A stretch of DNA of 34,948 bases from DATAEU01 sp046724395 (GTDB lineage Bacteria; Actinomycetota; UBA4738; HRBIN12), in assembly GCA_046724395.1 (NCBI GenBank), contig JBKOWM010000172.1:1-34948 (forward strand). Reading direction: 5' to 3'. The notes below the pieces were generated by a model, which was given only the letters and a program-made list of their open reading frames with translations, searched no databases and was not told the origin of the DNA. Made by a program: the position numbers and the translations under genes. Shown in pieces: positions 1 to 7,291 of this stretch; the stretch's first letter is position 1; the number at the start of each line of letters is the position of its first letter.

Positions 1-59
1 CCGCCGGCGCCTCGGCTTACACGGACCCTCGGGTCACAGGGCCAAGTGCGATCTTGCGG

Positions 60-380
60 TCACATCACGTCGAGCGTCTCGTACACAGTGACGCTCGATC
101 CGCCCTGGAGCGCCGGAGAGCCCTTGGCGATGGTGACGGCGTCGTCCAGGGAGTCGGCGGTAACGATCGAATACCCGGTCGCCGTCGTTCCGGCCGCCCC
201 GTTCCGCACCGACCCGTCGCTCGCGATCGTCTTGGCCGCCGGGGCAAACGGGTTGCCGCCGTCCTTCAGTTCGCCGCCGATCGACTCGAACCAATCGGTC
301 CAGGCCTTCATGACCCGCGCCTGCTCCTGCTCGGTCTCGGGCATGCCGCCGCCCGAGTACAGCAACACGTAGTCGGTCAC
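60..380 (-). CDS. YCII-related domain protein
   Basis: A 106-residue protein whose N-terminus (MTDYVLLYSGGG) and mixed alpha/beta pattern fit the YCII-related family. These are small dimeric alpha-beta proteins related to the dimeric alpha-beta barrel fold, and most have no known substrate. The GTG start at 380 is preceded by a strong GGAGGGAGG Shine-Dalgarno about 5 nt upstream, which fixes the start. It ends at residues ETLDVM near the window edge, and positions 1-59 downstream show nothing I can name. It is transcribed leftward after the lipoprotein gene with a 129-bp gap, so co-transcription is uncertain. Family members in Actinomycetota are often found near ECF sigma factors, but none is present here. 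The family call is fairly sure; the function is unknown. Confidence 0.8.
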   Translation of the reverse strand: MTDYVLLYSGGGMPETEQEQARVMKAWTDWFESIGGELKDGGNPFAPAAKTIASDGSVRNGAAGTTATGYSIVTADSLDDAVTIAKGSPALQGGSSVTVYETLDVM

Positions 381-509
381 GTCGCCTCCCTCCTTCCGGT
401 CGCACGGCCGGACCGCCGGCCGCGGGGCTGCTCACATGGACGACGAACGAGCAGCCGGGATTCGACGCCCCCGAACGAAGATCGGCGGTCGGGTGCGCAG
501 CCCGAAGGG

Positions 510-1037
510 TCAGTAGCCGCTGCCCCGGGAGCCGGAGCCGTCCGAGCCGGACCCTCCCGTGTTTTGGAGGGGAGATCCCTTTGGGGAGACGACGAACCAA
601 ACGTCGCCAATGCCCTGCCCCTTGGTGTCGCCGGCGCCGCTGTCCCCAGCGAACAGGTAGAGCGGATGGCCGTCAAACGTCACCTGTGTCGAACCGTCCG
701 TCCGCGTCGTCGTTCCGAGCATCGACGCGTTGATGCCATCGCCCGCCGTCGGCGTGCCTGTCGACTCGAGGGCCGGCCAACTGGACGCGCAGTCGTCGTA
801 GCACGTGCTCTTGCCTCCGTCGTCGGCGAGGAACACGTACAGCGTCCGACCGTTCGCGTCGACGAGCATCGGGCCGAGGTCGCCCGTCGCGACCGCGACC
901 TTCGCGCCGCTGCCCGCCGTCGACTCGCCGGCGCTCGGCTGCCCGCCGCTCGCCGCCTCTCCGCCGTTGCTGTTCGAGCAGGCGGCGAGCGCGAAAACCA
1001 CCGCGCCAACCGCCGCCGCCGTGCGAATACGCAACAT
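510..1037 (-). CDS. Secreted lipoprotein with Yx(F/W)xxD repeats (COG4315-like)
   Basis: A 175-residue exported lipoprotein. Residues 1-20 form a lipoprotein signal peptide (positively charged start, hydrophobic core, lipobox LAAC with the lipidated Cys at 20). A low-complexity Gly/Ser/Ala linker follows. The mature part has one clear family repeat (LVDANGRTLYVFLADD, then a CYDDC-ASSWPAL segment whose two Cys may form a disulfide) and a second weaker repeat (FDGHPLYLFAGD). The tail is a Gly/Ser/Asp-rich stretch. This is the family annotated as 'predicted lipoprotein with Yx(FWY)xxD motif', outer-face anchored, role unknown (proposed redox or electron-transfer links are unproven). The ATG at 1037 has a GAGGAG ribosome site 5 nt upstream. 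The leader also contains a four-copy 13-bp repeat. Confidence 0.85.
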   Translation of the reverse strand: MLRIRTAAAVGAVVFALAACSNSNGGEAASGGQPSAGESTAGSGAKVAVATGDLGPMLVDANGRTLYVFLADDGGKSTCYDDCASSWPALESTGTPTAGDGINASMLGTTTRTDGSTQVTFDGHPLYLFAGDSGAGDTKGQGIGDVWFVVSPKGSPLQNTGGSGSDGSGSRGSGY

Positions 1038-1049
1038 CTCGACTCCTCA

Positions 1050-1101
1050 CCATCCTCTTCGGCCATCCTCTTCGGCCATCCTCTTCGGCCATCCTCTTCG
1101 G
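1050..1101. repeat. Tandem repeat, 4 perfect copies of a 13-bp unit
   Basis: Four consecutive perfect copies of CCATCCTCTTCGG lie at 1050-1062, 1063-1075, 1076-1088 and 1089-1101. Read on the minus strand (CCGAAGAGGATGG) they lie just upstream of the lipoprotein start at 1037. Each copy presents an AGAGG ribosome-site-like string running into an ATG. A 13-bp unit shifts frame every copy. The copies are identical, so recent slippage or copy-number variation is likely. Confidence 0.95.
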
Positions 1102-1139
1102 TGGGTGTACGGGCGGCGGGGGCGGACGGTTCATCGTGA

Positions 1140-1910
1140 TCAGACCGAGCGCTGGTACGCCCGAAACGCCGCGAGCGCCAGCCACGAACACGCAAACGCG
1201 AAGCCTGCGAGGGCGCCGGTGCGCGCCAGGATCGAGGGCCAGTCGGGCGTGCTCGTGAGCGCGTCCCTGGCGGCTTCGACCGCCCAGTTGACGGGGTTGT
1301 ATCGCGCGACGCTGCTGACCCAGCCGGCCGCGTTCTGCAGTGCCATCAGGATCGACGAGAGGAACGTGAGCGGCAGGACGACGAAGTTCACGGCAGCGAT
1401 GACGGTCTCCTCCTTGCGCACGAGCATCGCGAGCGCGTTCGAGAGCGCGCCGAAGGCCGCCCCGAGGAGCACGGCGGACACGACGAGAAGCACGAGTCCG
1501 GCCGGGTTCTCGAATCGGGCGCCACGAAGGTACCCGACGCCGACGAGGATGCCCGACTGAATGACCGCGATCATCGCTCCCTGGACGAGCCGGCCGGCCA
1601 CGATGGCCACCCGGCTCACCGGCGCGACGAGGAACCGGTCGACGACCCCGCGATCGATGTCCTCGAGCATGCCGAACCCGCTCCATCCGCCGGAAAACAG
1701 CGTGGTCATCACGACGATGCCCGGTGTGAGGAAGACGAGGTAATCGTTCGTTCCGAAGTTCCCGAGCCGCGTGAGGTCCTGGAACAGCGCGCCGTACAGC
1801 AGGATCCACACGATCGGCTGGACGAGCGTGATCGCGACCCACGCTGGCTGACGGAAAAGCGCTCGGAGCAGCCGAACGGTCATGTACCACGAGTGCCTGA
1901 GCGTCGTCAT
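1140..1910 (-). CDS. ABC-2 type export permease (DrrB-like)
   Basis: A 256-residue integral membrane protein with about six hydrophobic helices, matching the ABC-2 / daunorubicin-resistance permease family in size. The cytosolic N-terminus (MTTLRHSWYMTVRLLRALFR) is followed by the first helix, which includes VQPIVWILLYGALFQ. A typical amphipathic segment (DIDRGVVDRFLVAPVSR) follows, and the conserved PLTFLSSILM...NPVNWAVEAAR region is near the C-terminus. It pairs with the ATPase encoded just upstream: the ATPase stop and the permease ATG share the tetranucleotide ATGA (1907-1910), so translation is probably coupled. A longer reading frame exists upstream, but it lies wholly inside the ATPase gene. 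The likely substrate is a hydrophobic drug or lipid-like compound; the sequence does not say which. Confidence 0.9.
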   Translation of the reverse strand: MTTLRHSWYMTVRLLRALFRQPAWVAITLVQPIVWILLYGALFQDLTRLGNFGTNDYLVFLTPGIVVMTTLFSGGWSGFGMLEDIDRGVVDRFLVAPVSRVAIVAGRLVQGAMIAVIQSGILVGVGYLRGARFENPAGLVLLVVSAVLLGAAFGALSNALAMLVRKEETVIAAVNFVVLPLTFLSSILMALQNAAGWVSSVARYNPVNWAVEAARDALTSTPDWPSILARTGALAGFAFACSWLALAAFRAYQRSV

Positions 1911-2917
1911 GCGGACACCTCCTGCGTGGTCTTGGTCTGTGCCGTCTGCGTCGAACCACCCTCGCGGTCCGCGTCGTTGAAGCGCCGCCCCGTATACCGC
2001 AGATAGACGTCGTCGAGCGAGGGACGCGCGACGGTAACCGAAGCCGCCCGTATCCCGTGGCTGTCGAGGGTCTGCAGAAGAACCGGCACGGCGCGCGCCC
2101 CGTCGTCCGTCCGGGCGCGCAGCGTTCTGCCATCGATCGCGACGTCGCGCACGTCGCCGAGCCCCTGCAGTGCGCCAGCTATGCGCCGGTCCGACTCGCC
2201 GTCGGCGAGCTCGACGTGCACCGCGTCGCCCCGAAGCTCGCCCTTCAGCTGTTGCGGCGTGCCCTCGGCGACCACGCGGCCACGGTCGACGATCACAAGA
2301 CGCTCCGCCAGGTGGTCGGCCTCCTCCAGGTAGTGCGTTGTGAGCAGGATCGAGATGCTCTGCTCGCGGGCGAGCCGCGTGATCTCCTCCCACATCCCGG
2401 CCCGGACCTCCGGGTCGAGGCCGGTGGTCGGCTCGTCGAGGAACAGGATCTTCGGCTCGTTGACGAGCCCGAGTGCGATGTCGAGGCGTCGCTGCATGCC
2501 GCCGGAGTACGTCTTGGCTATCCGGTCGGCCGCCTCCACGAGGCCGAACCGCTCGAGCAGGTCCCCCACGCGCAGCTCCAACGCGCGGCCGCCCATCCCG
2601 AAGAGCTGGCCCTGCAAACGAAGGTTCTCTCGGCCGGTCGCCTCCCGGTCGACGCCGGAACGTTGTCCGACGACGCCGATCACGCGGCGAACCCGATCGG
2701 GCTGCCGAAGCACGTCGATCCCGAGAACGCGTGCGTCTCCCTCGTTCGGACGCGACAGCGTCGTAAGGATCTTCACGGTCGTGGACTTGCCGGCGCCGTT
2801 CGGGCCGAGCAGCCCGAACACCGTCCCGGCTCCCACCTCGAAGCTCACGCCGTCCAAGGCGCGGACGCCACCGCGGTACGTCTTGACGAGGCCGTCGGCC
2901 TCGATGGCGTTTGTCAT
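1907..2917 (-). CDS. ABC transporter ATP-binding protein (DrrA-like)
   Basis: A 336-residue ATPase that powers the adjacent ABC-2 permease. It shows Walker A GPNGAGKST (about residues 38-46), signature YSGGMQ (137-142), Walker B ILFLDE (157-162) and the H-loop His (195, LLTTHYLEE). After residue 230 comes the C-terminal extension typical of DrrA-type exporters, with the PSLDDVYLRYTGR motif near the end. The ATG at 2917 is chosen because GGGAGG lies 7 nt upstream. The frame stays open to 2980 but that extension runs through the likely promoter. It is divergent from a MarR regulator, the usual arrangement for self-regulated drug exporters. It probably protects against a natural product or membrane-active toxin. 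Confidence 0.93.
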   Translation of the reverse strand: MTNAIEADGLVKTYRGGVRALDGVSFEVGAGTVFGLLGPNGAGKSTTVKILTTLSRPNEGDARVLGIDVLRQPDRVRRVIGVVGQRSGVDREATGRENLRLQGQLFGMGGRALELRVGDLLERFGLVEAADRIAKTYSGGMQRRLDIALGLVNEPKILFLDEPTTGLDPEVRAGMWEEITRLAREQSISILLTTHYLEEADHLAERLVIVDRGRVVAEGTPQQLKGELRGDAVHVELADGESDRRIAGALQGLGDVRDVAIDGRTLRARTDDGARAVPVLLQTLDSHGIRAASVTVARPSLDDVYLRYTGRRFNDADREGGSTQTAQTKTTQEVSA

Positions 2918-3046
2918 GTCGCTACCTCCCTTTCCCCGTCCCGTGTTATAGTCTCGTGCGGCAAGAATCTTAGCTATCAAGAGATCGGCACGTCAAGATA
3001 TGCAAGGGGTTGAGATATCGGCCCCAGTCCGAACGAGGGGGCAGGA
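2918..3046. promoter_or_regulatory. Divergent promoter/operator region of the MarR-ABC pair
   Basis: This 129-bp region between the two divergent starts is visibly richer in A/T than its surroundings (about 2943-3020), as expected of a control region. A TATAAC hexamer on the minus strand (2945-2950) could be a -10 element for the ABC operon, but no well-spaced -35 is visible. The string TCAAGA occurs twice (near 2978 and 2993), and TTGAGATATC follows near 3013. I infer that the MarR protein binds here. No clean palindrome settles the operator position. Confidence 0.5.
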
Positions 3047-3709
3047 GTGTCGAGCGAAACTTCAAAACCCGGTGAGGACCTGCCGAGGTCGCGCGCCGAG
3101 CTGATCGAGTTGCTCGGTCGCGAGGTGCGGCTCCAGCAGAACGCCACCGACGCCGTCGACGAGCTCTTCAGCCTGTATATCGGCGTCAACCGGACGGATG
3201 CTCGGTGCATGGACCTGCTCGACCTTCACGGACCGATGACTGCCGGAGAGCTCGCCGATCGAGCGGGCGTCACGACCGGCGCCGTCACGGCGATCCTGGA
3301 TCGAATGGAACGCGCCGGCTACGTCCGCCGCGTCCGGGGCGATGAGGATCGCCGAAAGGTGCACGTCGAGCTTACCGAGGAGGCGCGACGCGTAGCGACC
3401 GAGTTCTACGCCCCGATCGCGGAGCGCGGCTCCCGGCTGCTCGCGCGGTTCTCGATGGAGGAACTGCGGGTGATCCTCGAGGCCGTCCGGCTGGGGCGCG
3501 AGGTGAACGAGCGGTTCGCCGCAGAGGTTCGCGAGCGCGTCCCGCGCCGCGGGCTCGCCGATGCGGTGAGATCGCTGAAGGAAGAGGCCAAGGCGATGAA
3601 GACCGAGTGGGCAGAGGAGAGCCGGGCGCTGAAGCGCGAGCTCAAGGAACACACGAAAGCCATCAAGCGCGACGCGAAGGACCTCGGGCGCCGGACGATC
3701 GGCCGCTGA
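3047..3709 (+). CDS. MarR-family regulator with hendecad-repeat C-terminal helix
   Basis: A 220-residue winged-helix regulator. The core fits MarR: N-terminal dimer helices (residues 15-55), helix-turn-helix (about 60-92, MTAGELADRAGVTTGAVTAI then DRMERAGYVRR) and the wing with the RGDEDRRKVHVELT signature (97-110). Family members usually end near 140-160. This one adds about 55 highly charged residues, including three consecutive 11-residue repeats starting at residues 177, 188 and 199 (pattern [L/W]xExx[K/R]A-hydrophobic-Kx[E/D]). These predict one long amphipathic helix. The GTG start is supported by an upstream GAGGGGG tract. It is divergent from the DrrAB-like exporter and probably represses it, with the exporter substrate as likely inducer (inference). 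Confidence 0.88.
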   Translation: MSSETSKPGEDLPRSRAELIELLGREVRLQQNATDAVDELFSLYIGVNRTDARCMDLLDLHGPMTAGELADRAGVTTGAVTAILDRMERAGYVRRVRGDEDRRKVHVELTEEARRVATEFYAPIAERGSRLLARFSMEELRVILEAVRLGREVNERFAAEVRERVPRRGLADAVRSLKEEAKAMKTEWAEESRALKRELKEHTKAIKRDAKDLGRRTIGR

Positions 3710-3716
3710 GGCGGCC
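3701..3716 (+). terminator. Hairpin overlapping the marR-like stop codon
   Basis: A perfect 6-bp stem GGCCGC / GCGGCC with loop TGAG spans the stop codon of the MarR gene. There is no T-run after it, so intrinsic termination is doubtful. It could protect the mRNA 3' end or arise by chance in GC-rich DNA. Confidence 0.3.
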
Positions 3717-3771
3717 CGTCAGTCCGAGATCGCCTCGGTCTCGATCATCGTCAGCCCCACCACCGCAAACG

Positions 3772-4008
3772 CTACCGTTCCGAGCCGTCCGCGCTACGGC
3801 GGTGCGCCCGGAGCATGGCATCCTGGCTGGGAGAGTGGTGGGCCCGCGGGCGCGCGTCGTTCGGACCGGCCAGGTACCGCTCGGCGTGATCCGAGCAGAC
3901 CATCAACGCCGATCCAGTGGCCGTGTCCTCCCAAGCCGATTCGACGACGGCGATGTCGGTCGCCCGCCGGCCGCAGCCGGGGTGCGAACACCGCGCCTCG
4001 TGGCTCAT
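3772..4008 (-). CDS. Small hypothetical Cys/His (putative zinc-binding) protein
   Basis: A predicted 78-residue protein starting MSHEARCSHPGC. Cys7, Cys12, Cys38 and His41 (CSHPGC ... VCSDH) form a possible four-ligand zinc site around a short ordered core ending near residue 46. The rest is a charged, probably disordered tail. A GGAGG sits directly against the ATG and another ends 11 nt upstream, so the start is uncertain; the frame continues upstream without homology-like character. It sits alone between the MarR and DinB genes. I do not recognise the family. The composition of the core looks protein-like rather than a GC artefact, but the evidence is modest. Confidence 0.5.
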   Translation of the reverse strand: MSHEARCSHPGCGRRATDIAVVESAWEDTATGSALMVCSDHAERYLAGPNDARPRAHHSPSQDAMLRAHRRSADGSER

Positions 4009-4121
4009 CCTCCGTACGTCCTCCGAAACCAATAGTTGTTCCCAGATCGGTTGGGATGCAACCCTACGACCAAACCCCACCCCGCTCCAGCCACTCGCGT
4101 CTCGATTTCGTTGAGGCTGGT

Positions 4122-4637
4122 TCAGACCGTCGGCGAGGGGTCGGTCCAGACACGGCCCGTGGCGTAGGCGTACGCCCAAACGTCGAGTTCGGGCGGCTCG
4201 AGGCCGACGGTCGTCAGGATCGTGCACACCTGTCCGCGGTGCTCACTGCCGTGATTGAGCACCTGCGCGACGTACACGCCCGCGCGGATGTGCTCGGGTG
4301 GGTCGACGCCGGGTCGGCTTCCGATGACGCGCTCCGGATCGAACGGGTCGGCGAGGATCGCCCCCCACCGCCGATCGACCTCCTCGGCACGGCGCCGGAG
4401 CTCGCCGACCTGCTCGGTCGTCTCGTCGCGCTCCTCCCACCCCAGGCGCTCGAGGCCGAGCCGGTGTTGATACCAGGCCGCCGCGTCCAGGTGATGCCTG
4501 ATGGTGCCCGCGACGCTGCCGTAGGCGCCCGGCGTGCTCGCCTGGAGCTGCTCGGGCGTGAGCTCCTGGCAGAAGGCGATGAGCGCGAGATTGGCCCACG
4601 CCTCGTGCGCGAACGCGTCGCGGAGGAGGGCATCCAC
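4122..4637 (-). CDS. DinB-fold metal-dependent protein
   Basis: A 171-residue four-helix-bundle protein of the DinB/YfiT-like superfamily (several members are thiol transferases or metalloenzymes; many are uncharacterised). The likely metal ligands are visible: His48 or His49 in RHHLDAAAWYQHRL, and His130 and His134 in VLNHGSEHRGQV, the usual three-His arrangement. The C-terminal LDVWAYAYATGR segment is also typical. The start is GTG at 4637; an ATG nearby is out of frame. It is divergent from the flippase gene with only 20 bp between starts, and a 15-bp palindrome covers its start codon. The fold is confident. The thiol cofactor or substrate cannot be told from sequence. Confidence 0.85.
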   Translation of the reverse strand: MDALLRDAFAHEAWANLALIAFCQELTPEQLQASTPGAYGSVAGTIRHHLDAAAWYQHRLGLERLGWEERDETTEQVGELRRRAEEVDRRWGAILADPFDPERVIGSRPGVDPPEHIRAGVYVAQVLNHGSEHRGQVCTILTTVGLEPPELDVWAYAYATGRVWTDPSPTV

Positions 4638-4646
4638 GTCGTGGAT
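4632..4646. promoter_or_regulatory. Perfect palindrome over a divergent start (putative operator)
   Basis: ATCCACG-T-CGTGGAT is a perfect 7+1+7 inverted repeat. It covers the GTG start of the DinB gene (4635-4637) and lies 12 bp upstream of the flippase GTG (4658). A dimeric repressor bound here would affect both genes. No regulator gene is adjacent. Confidence 0.45.
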
Positions 4647-4657
4647 ACTAGGCGGCC

Positions 4658-6229
4658 GTGACGACCTCCAGCCGCTCGTCTCGCGCGACGTCTCCTTCGC
4701 GGCCGGGCGATCACCGCGTCCTCGCGGCGGGGACGGCCCAGAACATCGTCGGGCTGGTGGTGTTCGTCCTCGGCACGTTCGCCGCCAACATCCTGATTTC
4801 GAGGGCGTTCGGCGGCGGCGCGGCCGGCGCGGAGGTCCTCGGCATCGTGACGCTCGGCACGCAGTTCGCCTTCATCGCGGCGGCCGGGACACGGTTCGGC
4901 ATGGACATGGCCGCCGTCCGGTACGTGGCCATCGAGACCGGCGCCGGGCACGGCGGCCGGATCGGTGGCGTCGTCACGCGAGCCGTCGCCATCGCGGCGT
5001 CTGCGTCGGCGGTGCTCGCGCTGGCCACGTTCGCGCTCGCCCGGCCGCTCGGCGAGCTCCTCGGCGACGACCCGTCGTCTGTCGACGCGATGCGCGCCGC
5101 CGCGATCGCGCTGCCGTTCGTCGCGCTCACGTACGTCTACCTCGGCGCGAGCCGGGGCTTGAAGATCATGCGGCACACGCTGCAGGTGCAGTGGGTCGGC
5201 CAGCCCCTGCTGTGGATCGGCCTGATGCTCGCCTTCTGGCGGGTCGACAAGAGCGTCGGCGCGACCGTGCTCGCGTACGGGGCGTCGTGGCTGATCGCGA
5301 CGACGGCTGCGTGGTGGTTGTGGGAGCGTGAGGCACACCGCTTCCCACCGGAGCGTGTCGAGCCCGACCTGACCGGCCGCCTCGTGCGTTACGGCGCGCC
5401 GCGCGCGCCTGCCGCGCTGCTGTCACAGGCGCTGTTCTGGGCGGACTACTTCGTCGCCTCGGCGTTCGTCTCGCGCGGAGCGGTCACGACCACCGAGCTC
5501 GGTGTGTACTCGGCAAGCGTCAGGGTCGCGCTCGCGCTGGTGCTGTTCCTCACCGCTGTGAGCTACGTGTTCAGCCCGTTCGTCGCCGATCTGCACGCCC
5601 GCGGCGAACGCGAGCGGCTCGACGAGCTGTTCAAGACGATCACACGGTGGACCATCGCGGGAACGCTCCCGATCCTGCTCCTGATGCTGGTCGTGCCCGG
5701 GCCGATCCTGCAGATCTTCGGCGGCGAGACGTTCGTCGGCGGCACGACCGAGCTGCGAACGCTGCTGATCGGACAGGGGGTGAACGTCTCCGTCGGGGCG
5801 GCGGGATTCGTCCTGATCATGGCGGGCTTCACCGGCTGGGACCTCGTAGTCTACGGCAGCTCGTTCGCGCTGGACGTCGTTCTCGCGCTCGCGCTGGTTC
5901 CGCACCTCGGCACGGAGGGCGCCGCGATCGCACAGACCGTAACGATCGCCGCGTCGAACGCGCTTCGCCTGTGGCTCGTGTGGCGGCTCGTTCACATCCA
6001 TCCGTACGACCGGCGCTACGCACGCCTGCTGCTGCCGGCCGCGTTGACGGGCGCCGCGATGATCGGGGTGCACCTCGCGGTGGGCAGCGCAAGCTGGGCG
6101 GTCGACCTGCTCGCCACCGCGGTCGCCGGCGCCCTCGTGTACCTGCCGACCGTCGTCGTCTTCGGGCTGACGCCGGACGAGCGCGCGCAGGTTGCGACGT
6201 TCGTGCGTCGCCGTGCGTCGCGGCGGTAA
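4658..6229 (+). CDS. Oligosaccharide flippase family protein (Wzx/MATE-like)
   Basis: A 523-residue polytopic membrane protein with roughly 12-14 hydrophobic segments spread from residue 22 to 505. This is the layout of polysaccharide flippases of the MOP superfamily, which move lipid-linked sugars across the membrane. The first helix region (AAGTAQNIVGLVVFVLGTF, then ISRAFGG) resembles the conserved N-terminus of this family. The mid-protein ETFVGGTTELRTLLIGQ segment resembles the usual loop before the second half. The GTG at 4658 has no good Shine-Dalgarno. Its neighbours (an acetyltransferase at 6 bp, divergent DinB) are not a typical polysaccharide cluster and no glycosyltransferases are nearby. 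The substrate is unknown. Confidence 0.85.
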   Translation: MTTSSRSSRATSPSRPGDHRVLAAGTAQNIVGLVVFVLGTFAANILISRAFGGGAAGAEVLGIVTLGTQFAFIAAAGTRFGMDMAAVRYVAIETGAGHGGRIGGVVTRAVAIAASASAVLALATFALARPLGELLGDDPSSVDAMRAAAIALPFVALTYVYLGASRGLKIMRHTLQVQWVGQPLLWIGLMLAFWRVDKSVGATVLAYGASWLIATTAAWWLWEREAHRFPPERVEPDLTGRLVRYGAPRAPAALLSQALFWADYFVASAFVSRGAVTTTELGVYSASVRVALALVLFLTAVSYVFSPFVADLHARGERERLDELFKTITRWTIAGTLPILLLMLVVPGPILQIFGGETFVGGTTELRTLLIGQGVNVSVGAAGFVLIMAGFTGWDLVVYGSSFALDVVLALALVPHLGTEGAAIAQTVTIAASNALRLWLVWRLVHIHPYDRRYARLLLPAALTGAAMIGVHLAVGSASWAVDLLATAVAGALVYLPTVVVFGLTPDERAQVATFVRRRASRR

Positions 6230-6235
6230 ACGGCG

Positions 6236-6712
6236 GTGCGTGTCCGGCCGCTCCGTCCTGACGATCGCGACTGGGTCCGTTCGATCGCCGTCGAGTTGTG
6301 GGGAGATGACATCGTCGTCGGTCACGGCGCCGTCTGGCGTCCCCACGAGCTCGACGGGTTCGTGGCCGTCGACGACGACGGAGACCGAGTCGGCCTGCTC
6401 ACGTTGGAGGTCCGGAGCGACGCGGTCGAGGTCGTGACGCTCGACGCGCTGCGACCGCGCCGAGGGATCGGAACGGCCCTGATGCGCGCGGCGATCGAAC
6501 GCGCGCGGACGGCCGGCCGCGACCGCGTGCTCGTGATGACGACGAACGATAACGGGCCCGCACAGCGGCTCTACGAGCGGCTCGGGTTTCGCGTCGTCGA
6601 GATCCGCGAGGGCGCCGTGGCCGAGTCGCGGAAGGTGAAGCGATCGATCCCGCTCGTGGGCGTCGACGGCACGCCGATCGCCGATGAGATCGTGTTCGAG
6701 CTGCGGCCGTAG
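6236..6712 (+). CDS. GNAT-family N-acetyltransferase
   Basis: A 158-residue acetyltransferase. The acetyl-CoA pyrophosphate-binding motif A is clear at residues 73-83 (RPRRGIGTALM, following VVTLDAL), and motif B follows near residues 108-118 (NGPAQRLYERLGFRVV). The tail after residue 120 (VDGTPIADEIVFEL) is seen in some actinobacterial members. The GTG start lies 6 bp after the flippase stop, so the two genes are probably co-transcribed. It acts in the cytosol and transfers an acetyl group from acetyl-CoA to an amine; the acceptor cannot be predicted. It ends 12 bp from the convergent membrane-protein stop. Confidence 0.9.
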   Translation: MRVRPLRPDDRDWVRSIAVELWGDDIVVGHGAVWRPHELDGFVAVDDDGDRVGLLTLEVRSDAVEVVTLDALRPRRGIGTALMRAAIERARTAGRDRVLVMTTNDNGPAQRLYERLGFRVVEIREGAVAESRKVKRSIPLVGVDGTPIADEIVFELRP

Positions 6713-6724
6713 CGTCGCCGCCCG

Positions 6725-7126
6725 TCAGTCGCGGGTCGCCAGGAACGGGAACGGGATGATCTGCGCGTCGCCCGCCCGCTCGAGCCGGCGGGTGAGTTCC
6801 CGGTTCGGCCGACCGTGTGTGCGGATCAGCGCACCCGCGGCAAGCGCCGCCGCAGGATCGCGCCTCTGATCCTCGGCCTCGATCGCGACGTCCAGAGCCG
6901 CGCGCCCCGTCTGAAGCTGCGCAATCTCCGCGCGCAGGTCCCGAGCCCGGATCTCCAGTTTGCCGACTTCGGCACGGAGTCTCGCCCGATACAGGGCCAA
7001 CGCCTCGTGCTCTGCGGCGCGTCGTCGCCGGCGCTCGCGTCCGCGCGAAACGGCGGCAACACTCGCGACGCTCGCCGCCGACAGCGCGACGAGAGTGATG
7101 AGTGCCGGGATCGCTCCATCAGTCAT
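6725..7126 (-). CDS. Small membrane-anchored coiled-coil protein, unknown
   Basis: A 133-residue protein. Residues 6-27 are a single hydrophobic helix (ALITLVALSAASVASVAAV) followed by a very basic RGRERRRRR stop-transfer. A long charged helix (about residues 35-85) then has heptad-like leucine/alanine spacing (LYRARLRAEVGKLEIRARDL), suggesting a cytosolic coiled coil. The ATG at 7126 has GAGG 6 nt upstream and is preferred over an in-frame ATG at 7189. I do not recognise a family. It resembles small FtsB/FtsL-like or DivIVA-associated single-pass proteins only in architecture. It stands alone, and the 165-bp region upstream (7127-7291) shows no other gene. Confidence 0.55.
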   Translation of the reverse strand: MTDGAIPALITLVALSAASVASVAAVSRGRERRRRRAAEHEALALYRARLRAEVGKLEIRARDLRAEIAQLQTGRAALDVAIEAEDQRRDPAAALAAGALIRTHGRPNRELTRRLERAGDAQIIPFPFLATRD

Positions 7127-7291
7127 CGAGTCCTCACTCTTCGCCCACCCCCTGGTTGCAGCGTCGGCGAACGGCCTCCCCCGGGTCAATCCGCCCTTCG
7201 GTCATCCGGGGGCGCGCCACCTGAGACTTTCGACGGAGGCGCGGAGCAAGGTCGCACGTCGGTGCACCGCGCTCCGCAGCGAGCGGCGACG

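Noticed and set aside
1..59. A gene at the left edge
   Set aside because: Nothing with a ribosome site or protein-like composition; frames here are shadows of the YCII gene region.
1050..1101. CRISPR array
   Set aside because: The repeats are 13 bp and directly abutting with no spacers.
673..2133. A 486-codon minus-strand frame over the lipoprotein and ABC permease
   Set aside because: Shadow frame rich in Arg/Pro; its readable parts are the shifted translation of the real genes and of the 13-bp repeat.
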